Part shown: one piece after another, positions 10,212 through 18,780 of the stretch
Layout of the letters: each line of letters begins with the position of its first letter
Numbering within the stretch: the first letter of the stretch is position 1
Assembly (NCBI RefSeq): GCF_041296385.1
Contig: NW_027184078.1
Location: forward strand, 682,001-746,000
Source of the DNA: Aphelocoma coerulescens
Taxonomy: Eukaryota > Chordata > Aves > Passeriformes > Corvidae
Direction: 5' to 3'
Length of the DNA stretch: 64,000 bases
Position numbers and translations under genes: made by a program
The notes under the pieces: model-generated
Database searches by the model: none
The model's input: the letters and a program-made list of their open reading frames with translations, nothing else
Told to the model about the DNA's origin: nothing

Positions 10212-11110
10212 GGAAGAAGAGGAAGGGGCCGGGGCCGCCTGCGGTGTCCGATTCCCGGCAGCAGCGGGGAGGCCTCGGGGAGCGGCTGCGGGCGGGGCCC
10301 TTTGGAGCCGCCCCGAGGGCTCGGTACCGCCCCGGGCCCCTGAAGGAGCCGCTCGGCGGGACGGGCGAGCTGGGAACGAGAGAAAACCCCGAGAAAAGAA
10401 GAAAATCCGATCAAAGAGCCGCACCGAGGGGCGTCTCCGCCGGCCCGTGGCACTGAAGGAGCTGCACCGAGAGACCGGCGAGGAGCCCGGCGCTGAAAGA
10501 GCCGCAGCGGAGGGTGTGGGATGGGAGGTGCGAATGGAGTAAAATAAGGAGAATGGAATAATAAATTCTAGAAGAAGTGCACGGGGAGTGGCGGCTGCGC
10601 AGCGACTGAAAGAGCTGCAGCGAGGGAGCGTCGGGGCAGCAGCGCGGGGTCTCGGCCGCTCCGTGTGACCGAAAGAGCCGCAGCGAGGGACGGGCGGGGC
10701 GCGGCTCGGATCGAGCCCTCCAGCTGCGCCAAGAGCGGCGACCCCGCGGGACCGCGCCGGGGCCGGGCGGCGGCGGCAGCCGGAGCCGGGGAAGCGGCTT
10801 GGAGCGGCGGAGACGAGCGGGGTGTTCCCGTCAGCTCCGCTCAGCCCTCGGGCACCGGGGGGTTCCGGGGCTTGTTCCCGTCAGCTCCGCTCAGCCCTCG
10901 GGCACCGGGGGGTTCCGGGGCTTGTTCCCGTCAGCTCCGCTCAGCCCTCGGGCACCGGGGGGTTCCGGGGCTTGTTCCCATCAGCTCCGCTCAGCCCTCG
11001 GGCACCGCGCTGGGGCCCCGCACACTTTTCCAGCCCGGCCGCCCCCACGGGCCGGGCCCCGCGGCTCCCGCTGCCGCCGCCTCGGCGCCGCCGAGCCCAG
11101 GAATCCCGGA
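10212..11110 (+). promoter_or_regulatory. CpG island with dispersed GAAAGAGCCGCAGCGAGGG-type motif
   Basis: Very GC- and CpG-rich sequence starting directly at the LTR edge. A motif close to TGAAAGAGCCGCAGCGAGGG recurs at about 10340, 10410, 10453, 10494, 10608 and 10670, with irregular spacing. No conserved protein is recognised. It may be a promoter of the downstream ZNF-B locus or of an unannotated transcript. Confidence 0.5.
10825..11007. repeat. 50-bp tandem repeat, four copies
   Basis: Copies begin at 10825, 10875, 10925 and 10975, each opening TTCCCGTCAGCTCCGCTCAG (the fourth has TTCCCATCAG). The first three are essentially identical; the fourth is truncated at CACCG. The period is not a multiple of three, so it does not encode a repeated peptide in one frame. 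Confidence 0.95.
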
Positions 11111-11436
11111 AAATCGCTCCCATGCACTAAGGAACCTTTCCGTGCGCAGCCAGGGGCGCAGAGGGGGGATCCTTATGAAGTCCCCTCCCTTCAGTCCCTC
11201 CTGGCACGGCCGGGCATTAGCGCAGCTCCCGGGGGCTGTGTCCCGGCACCGGCTGCTGCCACAGGGCACGGGGCGGCCGCGCTTGGGCATTAAACGCGAC
11301 AGATTTGGGGAGCAGGGACAGCCACAGAAACCCTCAGGGAGCCCTCGGGAGCGTGGAGCTGCCCGAGGGGCACAAAGGATGCCCTGGACACAGCGATGGC
11401 CCCAGCAGCGGCTCTGCCCCCCAGCACGGGGCTGTG

Positions 11437-12120
11437 TCCCAGACCCCACGGTCCAGCCCGAGGTTTGGGGGCGGCAGCGAAGCTGCTGGACGAAGGACGG
11501 CTGGAGGAGCAGGAGCGGGAGGAAGAGGAGGGATAAAGGGGGAGGGGCGGGAGGAAGAGGAGGGCCAGAGGAGGCGGGAAGAGGAGCCTCCATGTGCATC
11601 CATCGCTCTCTGTGTCCGCAGCTCTCGGATCCGGGAGCAGCACTTCCCCCATCCCGCAGGTGACCGGGGAGGGGCAGCGCGCCCCAAATATCTTGGGCGG
11701 TGCCTGGGGTTGTTTTGGGAGAGGGGATTTTTGGAGCTTGGAGGACTCCAGCACCGAGCCCCAAATATCTTTGTTGGTTCCTGGGGGAAGGGGGGTTTGG
11801 TGGGGCAGGGGGGCAGGCGGATGTTTGGATCTTGCAGAGCTCCGAATGTGAGTCGCAAATGCCCCTTGGGGGATATTGGGGAGCCCCCGGCACGCGGGGT
11901 TTTGGGGGTCCCGGTGGCGGCTGCCGGGAGAAATGGGATGGGGCGGGATGGGGCCCGAGAAGGGTGGGATGTGGATTGGGGTGTGGGATGAAGTGTGGCG
12001 GGGGGGAATGGGCGGGATGGGGCCTGGGATGAGGCAGCCGAAGGATGGGGATGATGAGGCCGAGGGGACCCCACTCCTCAGGGGCCTGCAGGGTATCCGC
12101 CAGCTCCGAGGGAGTTTTGG
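11437..12120 (+). repeat. Segment duplicated at about 12880-13450 (ZNF 5' region, copy 1)
   Basis: Contains, in order, 'ggctggaggagcaggag', GGAGGAAGAGGAGG tracts, the small 5' exon, then 'gagccccaaatatct' and 'aatgccccttggggg'. The same order of landmarks recurs at 12880-13450. The duplicated block is unit-like and in direct orientation, so the ZNF-B 5' region is tandemly duplicated. The first copy lacks the MHC leader exon found between the two. Confidence 0.65.
11622..11659 (+). other. Non-coding 5' exon copy upstream of ZNF-B
   Basis: Acceptor TCCGCAG ends at 11621 and a CAG/GTGACC donor starts at 11660. The 38-bp exon (CTCTCGGATCCGGGAGCAGC at its start) has the same position in its block as the exons at 13136-13174 and at 3711-3751 (minus). 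Inferred 5' UTR exon. Confidence 0.5.
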
Positions 12121-12199
12121 GGCACCCCTAATCCTGAGGGGGCGGTGCTGGCAGCGGGGGACACGTGGCTCCGGCACCTCTGGCCCCACCTGAGCCCCC

Positions 12200-12340
12200 C
12201 CCGCCCCCAGCGCCCCCCGGAGCGGAATTTGGGGAGGGGGAGGTGGGGGCGGCCAGGCCGGGCCCCCCCGCGCTGTCCCGGCGGGGGCCGAGTGCGGGCG
12301 GGAGCCCCGCGGGGCCCGGCCCTGCCCGGGCACGGCTGAT
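12200..12340 (+). promoter_or_regulatory. CpG-rich ZNF-family promoter copy
   Basis: Shares GGAATTTGGGGAGG and GGGGCCGAGTGCGGGC with the ZNF-A promoter (minus, 3985-4200). It lies about 130-270 bp upstream of the MHC-type leader exon. Unlike the ZNF-A locus, no X/Y class II module was found next to it. Confidence 0.55.
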
Positions 12341-12469
12341 GCCGCCCGCCCGCGCTCCGCACTGGTCCGGACTGGTGCTCCCAGTGCCGTGCGGGGCGGG
12401 GCCGCTCTGGGGACCCCCCAGGGCACAGCGCGGCTGCTTTGGGGCTGTCGGCAGCGCCCGGCGCTGGGC

Positions 12470-12540
12470 ATGGGGCGTGTGGGGGCAGCTGGGGCCGCAC
12501 TGGTGGCACTGGTGGTGCTGGGAGCCCCCCCGGGCGCGGG
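12470..12540 (+). pseudogene. MHC class II beta leader exon (isolated)
   Basis: ATG at 12470-12472 opens MGRVGAAGAALVALVVLGAPP, the characteristic class IIB signal peptide. The exon ends at a GTGAGC donor (12541). Compared with the minus-strand copy at 1435-1519 about 14-22 bases are missing just before the donor, so the exon ends in phase 2 instead of phase 1, and reading through gives an immediate TGA. No beta-1 exon follows on this strand; the next exon-like feature is the ZNF 5' exon at 13136. It is therefore an orphan leader, though still potentially spliceable. Confidence 0.85.
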
Positions 12541-12879
12541 GTGAGCGGTGAGAAGGGGGGCGGGTCTGGGACCCCAAATTGAGCGAAATGGGGAATGAAA
12601 CCCTCAAAGTGACCAGGAGGGGCCTGGAACCCCCAAAACCAAGGCCGGGGGAGGGGAGGTGGGGATTGGGGATGGGGAAGGTGCAGAAGGGGGGGGGGCG
12701 AGAGGGGGCTGGGACCCCCAAACTAAGCGGGATGGGGGATGGGACACCCAAATTGAGCTGGAATGGGGCTGTGGATTGGGGGAACGCTGAGAAAGGGGAG
12801 GAGAGGGGAGGGAAAGGTGGGGTTGGGACAGCAGAAGAGCGGTTCCATGGGGGTGCAGCCCTGTCCCCCAGCACCTGAG

Positions 12880-13450
12880 CTCTGGAGCGATTCCCTGGGG
12901 CTCTGGGGAAGGGAGGGATCCACACTGGGGGGTCCCCAACCCCCCTGTCCATCCCTGGGGCTGATCGGGGGCTCCCCCCACACAGCAGCCGGTGCTGCAG
13001 CAGCCGTGGGGCAGAGGGGGTGGGAAAGGGGGGGCAGCGTGGGAGTGGAGGAGGAGCGGGAGGAAGAGGAGGGAGAGAGGAGGAGGAGGAGCTGGAGAAC
13101 CAAGAGGTTCCACCGCCCGCCCACTGTGTCCGCAGCACCTCCAGCCCCGGTAGCATCTTCCCCCCATCCTGCAGGTGAGCGGGGAGGGGGAGCTCACCCC
13201 AAATCTATCGGTGGGTCAGCAGGAGGGGTTTTATTGGAGGGGTGTTTGGAGCTTGCAGATTCTGGAATCGAGCCCCAGATGTCCTTGCATGTCCCTGGGA
13301 GGGATTTTTGGGCCAGAGGGGATATGTGGATCTTGCAGGACTCCAAAGCTGAGCCATAATTGCCCCTTGGGGGTCTTGGGGGGTCCATGTGAGGATTGCC
13401 CGGTCCTGGCGGGGTTGGACATTGGCTTTGGGGATCCCCAGGAGAGCTGG
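12880..13450 (+). repeat. ZNF 5' region, copy 2
   Basis: Direct duplicate of 11437-12120, with the same order of landmarks: GGAGGAAGAGGAGG tract, 5' exon, 'gagccccagatgtcct', 'aattgccccttgggggtc'. It is the copy closest to ZNF-B coding exons. Confidence 0.6.
13136..13174 (+). other. Non-coding 5' exon of ZNF-B
   Basis: Between a TCCGCAG acceptor (ends 13135) and a GCAG/GTGAGC donor (13175). It is the nearest of two copies to the ATG exon at 13994. No ATG inside. Role as 5' UTR is inferred. Confidence 0.55.
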
Positions 13451-13966
13451 GGGCTGGAACACAGGACCCCTGGAGTGGGGAGAGCAGAGAGGGACGATAC
13501 CAGAGCTGGGGGACCCCCAAGAGCCTGGAGGGGTGGGGGGGCCTGGAGATGAGGCAGGGCTGGGACCTCCCAGCCCTAAAAGGGGTGGTGAGGAGAGGGG
13601 GGAGCCCCAAGTGCCTGGAGTGGAGTGAGGCTGAAGAGGGGACCCTGGGACCTCTGGGAGCCAAAGCAGAATCAGGAAAAAAAGGGACCTGTGGGACCCC
13701 CAAAACCCCCCAGCATCCCTAAGCAGGACCCCAGAGAGGGGGATCCCCAGGACCCACGGGACCCCCAGCAGCCCTGACAAGGGGGACCCCCAGGACCCCA
13801 AAGTGAGGAGACTGGAAAGGGGGAACTCCTGGAGGCTTTTTTTGGAGTCACCCTTGATTTTTTGTTGGTTTTATGGACATCAGGTACCCGGTGACTTCTA
13901 GAGGTGGACTTGGGCAGGAGGAAGCCCCAACCCAACACACTCATCCCTTGTTTCTCCCCAAACCAG
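13451..13966 (+). other. ZNF-B 5' intron
   Basis: G-rich and then mixed sequence with recurring 'gggacccccaggac' motifs (13690-13800). No exon is recognised. It ends at the AAACCAG acceptor at 13966. Confidence 0.5.
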
Positions 13967-13993
13967 GATTTCCCATTCCCAAGCCTTGGCCAG

Positions 13994-15165
13994 ATGGAGG
14001 AGGAGGCTGCGAGGAAGAGGAAGATGCCCCGGGAGTCCCAGGCAGGTGAGGAGGAAGTCAGTGCCCCTTTCCCCCTCTCTCCTGCTCCATCTCCCAGCCC
14101 AGCATCGCCCCCGGCTGCAGGACAACCCCGCTGCCGACGCCGTCCGGGGATGGACTGGGGGGATCTCCTTCCCCTTCCCTGTGGCACGGAGGCACATCCC
14201 ATCCTCTCCTTGTCCTTCCTCCCCCAGACAGCACCTCCCCAGACAGGGAGCTGAGCACGGAGCCCAGGGAGGACAAATCCCTGCAGCAGAACCTGGTGGA
14301 AGAGGCTGTTTTGAGCGGCTCCACGGCTCAGGAATCCAACAGGGAGGAAAAGCCCCAGAGATCCCGCAGGAGGAGGGGCTGCAAATGCAGCCCAGGGTGC
14401 TCTGAGGAGGAAAGACCCACCCTGTGCCGGGAAGGCAGCCGGAGATCCAGCCAGAGGTCAGAGCTGGTGGTTCATGAGCAGCTTCACAATGGGGAGAAGC
14501 CCCACAAGTGTGGGGAATGTGGGAAGAGCTTCAGCTGGAGCTCCCACCTGATCGACCACCAGAGAATCCACACCGGGGAGAGACCCTACGAGTGTGGGGA
14601 ATGTGGGAAGAGCTTCAGCCACAGCTCCAACCTGATCCGCCACCAGCGCATCCACACTGGGGAGAAGCCCTATGAGTGTTCCGAGTGTGGGAAGAGGTTT
14701 CAGAGCAGCTCCAATCTCCTCCTGCACCAGCACATTCACACGGATGAGAGGCCCTTCCGCTGCCCCGACTGCAGGAAGGGCTTCAAGCAAAACTCCCACC
14801 TCATCACCCACCGGCGCATCCACACGAGGGAGAGGCCCTACGAGTGTCCTCAGTGTGGGAAGAGCTTCTCAGACAGCTCTAACTTGATCCGCCACCAGCA
14901 CATCCACACAGGGGAGAGGCTCTATGAGTGTCCCCAGTGTGGGAAGAGGTTTCAGACCAGCTCCAGTCTCCTCCGGCACCAGCGGATTCACACGGATGAG
15001 AGGCCCTTCCGCTGCCCCGACTGCAGGAAGGGCTTCAACCGCAGCTCCCACCTCGTCACCCACCAACGCATCCACACCGGGGAGAGGCCCTACGAGTGTC
15101 CCAAGTGTGGGAAGAGCTTCTCAGACAGCTCTAACTTGACCAGACACCAACAGAGGCACCGCTAA
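13994..15165 (+). CDS. ZNF-B: eight-finger C2H2 zinc-finger protein, 329 aa
   Basis: Two coding exons, 13994-14045 and 14228-15165, joined in phase 1 across a 182-bp intron with CAG/GTGAGG donor and CCCCCAG acceptor. The ATG lies 27 bases into an exon that starts after AAACCAG. The protein begins [17 protein letters not shown], then an acidic/basic linker ([21 protein letters not shown] in part). Residues about 110-328 are eight C-x2-C-x12-H-x3-H fingers with HTGERPYEC linkers and two HTDERPFRC variants. All zinc ligands are present. Fingers 3-5 and 6-8 are near-duplicates, exactly 252 bp apart. Expected role: nuclear sequence-specific DNA binding; no KRAB, SCAN or BTB domain is visible and the target is unknown. 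Frame and splice sites are clean. Confidence 0.9.
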
Positions 15166-15276
15166 GGGAAGCCCTGCAAGTGCCCCAATTGCGGGAAGAG
15201 CTTTGTCCTCTGCTCCAACTTCATCTCCCATCAGAGGACCCACGTTGGGAAGAGCCTTGGTGACCCACATTCCCTG
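15166..15276 (+). other. Complete ninth C2H2 finger beyond the ZNF-B stop codon
   Basis: After the TAA at 15163-15165 the frame is open for 37 codons to TGA at 15277-15279. It contains CPNCGKSFVLCSNFISHQRTH, with C-x2-C-x12-H-x3-H spacing fully intact. The linker reads GKPCKC instead of HTGEKPYEC. It would be translated only on stop-codon readthrough, RNA editing or alternative processing; otherwise it is a recent relic. Confidence 0.8.
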
Positions 15277-15279
15277 TGA

Positions 15280-15570
15280 TCCAGGTTGGGAATACCCCTG
15301 GCTGGTGCTCTCCACGTTCTCCTGGATCCCCGTTGGCACCTGGGTGAACGCAGGGGCAGGAACATCCATCAGGACTCAGATCAACATTGGAGATTCATTG
15401 GGAAGAGCTGATTTTTTACCTTTACAACCTAAAAATTTTCATCTCTTCTGTCCAATTGTTTCTTCTGGTGGTATCAAGCACCCCTGGATAATCTTGGAGA
15501 TCTTCTGCAGCGTAAGTAATTTCTGTGTTAATCCTACTGAAAAAATCAAAATTGGAGTAAAAATAAAGAA
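15280..15570 (+). terminator. ZNF-B 3' UTR with poly(A) signal
   Basis: A/T content rises sharply after 15400 and AATAAA is at 15562-15567, about 400 bp after the stop. No further coding sequence. The signal and position fit the 3' end of the ZNF-B transcript, not yet shown by RNA data. Confidence 0.55.
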
Positions 15571-15671
15571 ATTAAACAAAGAAATCTAAAGCAGCACCAT
15601 TTTACCAGAATTTGGGGGTGAATTTGGGGTTCAGGGGAATATTTGGGAGGATCTGAGTGTTGTGGGGCCAC

Positions 15672-15893
15672 AAAGCCAGGCAGATTGGGGCCACCATCTC
15701 ACAAGTGTGCTGGCAGAACGTGTCCACCTGAGCCCGTCTGTTCTCCAGGAATTCCAGTTGTCTGTCCCAGTCCCTGCCCTGCATCTCCCCCTTTGGGGTG
15801 TGACCTCCAAAGTGCCCAAATCGCTGCTGAAGTGCCTGAGCTGCTCTGGGCTGTGGATGTTCCTGTCCCCCAGCCTGTCCCGGTCGGTGCCAT
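15672..15893 (-). pseudogene. MHC class II beta exon-2 (beta-1 domain) fragment
   Basis: The minus strand encodes beta-1 hallmarks in order: GTDRDRL, then a stretch around HFSSDLG, then in a shifted frame GEMQGRDWDRQLEFLENRRA and QVDTFCQHTCEMVAP. The frameshift lies near 15810. The 5' part of the exon (GVFQ, ECHF) and both splice sites are missing. It differs from the copy at 686-954 in the helix (EFLENRRA versus a YKR type), so it derives from a different class IIB lineage or allele group. Confidence 0.85.
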
Positions 15894-16898
15894 GGGGGGT
15901 GGGAGGAGGTCTGGGGGCTCCTTGGGGGACTGGGAGGGGCTTTTGTGGCTGCCAGCTCTGCCAGCTGCCGGCGGGGACACAAAGGGCAGCTCCGAGCTGC
16001 GGCCGCTGCGCTGCGGCCGCACAAACGCAGCGCCCGCAGAGCTCCAGGGCAAGGTGCTGGCCCTGGCTCGGGGCTGGGCCGGGGCCAGCGGCAGAAAATC
16101 AACTTGCAGCTTGGGCCCCGCAGCAGGGAGGAGCAGCAATTGCTGGGGGAGAGAGACTCTTGCCAAGGGCCTGCGGGGCCGGGCCCCAGGGAACGGCTTC
16201 CCGCTGCCCGAGGGCAGGCTGAGATGGGATGTGGGGCAGCAATGGTTCCCTGGCAGGGCGCTCAGGGCCTGGCACAGGCTGGCCCGAGAAGCTGCGGCTG
16301 CCCCCGCATCCCTGCAAGTGTCCCAGGCCGGCTCGGCCATTGGGGCTTCCTGCCCAGGAGGGCTGGGCTGGGCTGGGCTGGGGCTGCTGAGGGCGGGATG
16401 GGCTCTGGCTGAGCCAGCTGAAGGCTGCGCATGATGAGGCCGGGGGGACCCCATTGCTGAGTGGGTTCTGGGGTATCCCACATTCCTGAAGGGATTTTAG
16501 GGTATGTCCCATTCCTGAGGCAGTTTTGGGGTCCCCCCAATGCTTAGGGAGGGGTTCTGAGAGGGGGGCTCTGGTGCTTGGAAGGGGGACCTATTGTCAG
16601 GGAGCCGGGGAGCCCATTTTGGGAAGGATGCTGCTGTTTCTGGCAATGTTGAGAGGTTCTGAATGGGCTGTGGGGCCCTGGCTCTCATTTTGGGACCTGA
16701 GGTGAGCCCATGGGCACAGCAAGGGCTGAGGAGAGGTTCCAAGCTCCCATTTGGGATGGAGGGATTGAGCGGGTGCCTCCAATAAACTCAATCCCAGCCC
16801 CAATGTGTCGATGGCAGCCCCAAATGGCTCGATCCGTCACCCCCAAGGCCTGGCTGTGGGGAGTCAGGAGCCACAGAAGGGGAATTGGTGTCCAGGAG
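15894..16898. other. No gene recognised; similarity to ZNF promoter flank
   Basis: GC-rich to 16440 with a GGGCT pentamer run near 16362. The phrase 'gatgaggccggggggaccccattgctgag' region at about 16432 parallels 12054-12080 ('gatgaggccgaggggaccccactcct'), so this is another copy of the ZNF 5' flanking sequence. No exon seen. Confidence 0.45.
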
Positions 16899-16968
16899 GG
16901 ATGGGATGGGATGGGATGGGATGGGATGGGATGGGATGGGATGGGATGGGATGGGATGGGATGGGATA
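16899..16968. repeat. (GGGAT)n pentanucleotide microsatellite
   Basis: About 14 uninterrupted copies of ATGGG/GGGAT, ending at 'gggatagggg'. It is not a telomeric TTAGGG tract. Confidence 0.95.
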
Positions 16969-17284
16969 GGGGTGGCATCATGGCGGTGGGATGAAGTTTG
17001 GGATTGATGGGGTGGTTTGAACACTTGGAGTGGGGCACTCCAGGGAGGAAAACCAGGAGCTGCTTTTGGGGAGGTACCTGCTGCTTTTTGACAATTTTGG
17101 GGCCTCTAAGTGGCTTCTGGGAGGTTGCAGTGAATTTGGGGAAAGTGCTGTAAACCCCCCGCAATTTGGGGGGCTGAGGTGAAATCCCCACATTTTGGGA
17201 GGGTGAGAGGACCCTAATTGGGAGGGGATCCTGCTGCTTTGCACCCCTTCAATGGGGTGAGAAGTGGCTTGTTAGGGACGGAAG

Positions 17285-17408
17285 GAATTCGGAAGGAAGG
17301 AAGGAAGGAAGGAAGGAAGGAAGGAAGGAAGGAAGGAAGGAAGGAAGGAAGGAAGGAATTCGGAAGGAAGGAAGGAAGGAAGGAAGGAAGGAATTCGGAA
17401 GGAAGGAA
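17285..17408. repeat. (GGAA)n tetranucleotide microsatellite with GGAATTCGG breaks
   Basis: Runs of GGAA are interrupted three times by an identical GGAATTCGG, near 17285, 17356 and 17392. GGAA arrays can bind ETS-family factors; no function is claimed here. Confidence 0.95.
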
Positions 17409-17740
17409 AACAATGCAAGTACTGAATGAAACAAAAAAAAGATAAATAACTGAGTTCTCTTTTAAAAAATATCAATTCCCTCTGAATCCAAAGTTGCAGA
17501 AGACTTTTCTTTCCACATTTGGGTTTTGTTTTTATCTCTCATACTTTTTCTGGTTCTTTTCTTTTTTCTCTTGTTTTTAATAGATAAGACCTGCTAGGAA
17601 AGGAATGCAGAGCAAAATGAGACCCATTTCTGGCAGGCAATGAAAGTGTCGGCTCCTGGTCTGGTTGCTTTTGTGTGGATCCCTCATCTCTGTGGCACGG
17701 GGGGAATAGCAGTGCTGGGAGCCAGCAGCGGGCTCAGGAG
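17409..17740. other. No gene recognised
   Basis: A/T-rich spacer (17440-17590) between the microsatellite and the PIM-like sequence. No exon or repeat named. Confidence 0.4.
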
Positions 17741-18037
17741 CATCCCGCTCTGTCAGCTCTGAGCAGGTGGCACATGTCCTGCTCTCCTGCTGCCCTCCAA
17801 AGCACAGAATCCATGGGCAAGTTTAGGCCCAGCTCTGGGCACAGCCAGCATGGCCTGGGCACGGGAACGGGGGCCAAAGCGGGCGGGATCCTTCTGCAGC
17901 TGCCTGGTGGTTTCTGGTTTCTGTGCCCAGAGTGCCAGGATGTTCTTAAGAGGTGCTTGTCCATGCAGCCCTTGGACAGGCCGTCCTTGGAAGAGCTCTT
18001 CAGTGCCCCTTGGCTGCAGGGTGTTCATGTGCCCTAG
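17741..18037 (+). pseudogene. PIM-type kinase, last exon and preceding intron (fragment 1)
   Basis: Exon 17931-18037 follows a CTGTGCCCAG acceptor and encodes ECQDVLKRCLSMQPLDRPSL, then EELFSAPWLQGVHVP and a TAG. This is the C-lobe end of PIM serine/threonine kinases (ECQ...CL..RP.DRP...E....PW.Q). The upstream intron (17741-17890) is closely repeated at 18650-18770. No N-lobe or catalytic loop precedes it, so it is a fragment. PIM-like kinases are a songbird-expanded family; the parent gene is not in this window. Confidence 0.8.
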
Positions 18038-18299
18038 AGGATGGCAGGGACCCACGGGCACAGTGTGATCCAGGGGCCTGGCAGGTAACAGCCCCACACA
18101 GCTCTTGGCAATCAGTGGCAAAGCAAAGCAGACTATTTTGTCCTGTCTGTAGCTCTGAGCAGGGAGCATCAGAAGGGAACACGCAGCTCTTGGGCTGCAG
18201 CTGAGCTGGAGGCCTGCTCTGGCAAGCACTGGTGGCCACCATCCCCCCTGGTTTTGCTTGTCTGGTTCATTGATGGCTGGGGCCCTGGGCAGAACCCTG

Positions 18300-18780
18300 A
18301 GAGCCTGGTGTGGCCCCAGGGAAGGAGAAGGAGCCCCTGGAGAAGCTGTAGCAGGTGGGGCTGCTGCTGCTGGAGCCACCAAGGACGAGCTCAAGGACGA
18401 CAACCTCTTCCTGGAGCTGGCCAGTGGCAGCTGAAGATGATGGACTTTGATTCTGGCACCTTCTCCAAAGACACGCTCCACGGCCAGTGTGCAGGTGAGT
18501 CCAGAGCCAGGGGGATGCTCCCAGAGCTGGGCATGGCACGGCCTGGCCGGGCACCAAAGGTTCCCCCTTTGCTGGGGCGGCTGCAGGGAATTCTTCAGTG
18601 GCTGCCAAACTGCTTTTGGGCTCTGGGCAGCTGCTGAGGAGGTGGCTGTGCCATGGCTGGCTGCAGGCTGGGCACATGTCCTGCCCTCCTGCTCTGCTCC
18701 CAAAGGCAGCAATTCTGGGCAGCTTTGGGCCCTGCTCTGAGCACAGCCAGCACGGCCTGGGCACTGCGGGCGGCTGGGAC
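18300..18780 (+). pseudogene. PIM-type kinase, middle exon and following intron (fragment 2)
   Basis: 18370-18494 encodes ELKDDNLFLELASG then, after a one-base frameshift, LKMMDFDSGTFSKDTLHGQC, ending at a GCAG/GTGAGT donor. This corresponds to the catalytic-loop to DFG region of PIM kinases, but HRD is lost and DFG reads DFD, so it is catalytically dead. It lies downstream of the last-exon fragment, the reverse of gene order, showing that 17741-18037 and this piece come from two tandem copies. Confidence 0.78.

Noticed and set aside
10665..11663. 332-codon plus-strand frame over the CpG island and 50-bp repeats
   Set aside because: Composition is Arg/Pro/Gly/Ala-rich, as expected of any frame in CpG-dense DNA. 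It crosses a tandem repeat whose period is not a multiple of three, and its end overlaps the ZNF 5' exon region. No domain is seen.
11290..12471. 393-codon minus-strand frame
   Set aside because: It lies antisense to the duplicated ZNF 5' region, with Pro/Ser-rich low-complexity content and no recognisable domain.
12470..12540. Start of a functional MHC class IIB gene
   Set aside because: No beta-1, beta-2 or transmembrane exon follows on the plus strand before ZNF-B, and the exon ends in the wrong phase.
16899..16968. Interstitial telomeric repeat
   Set aside because: The unit is GGGAT (5 bp), not TTAGGG.
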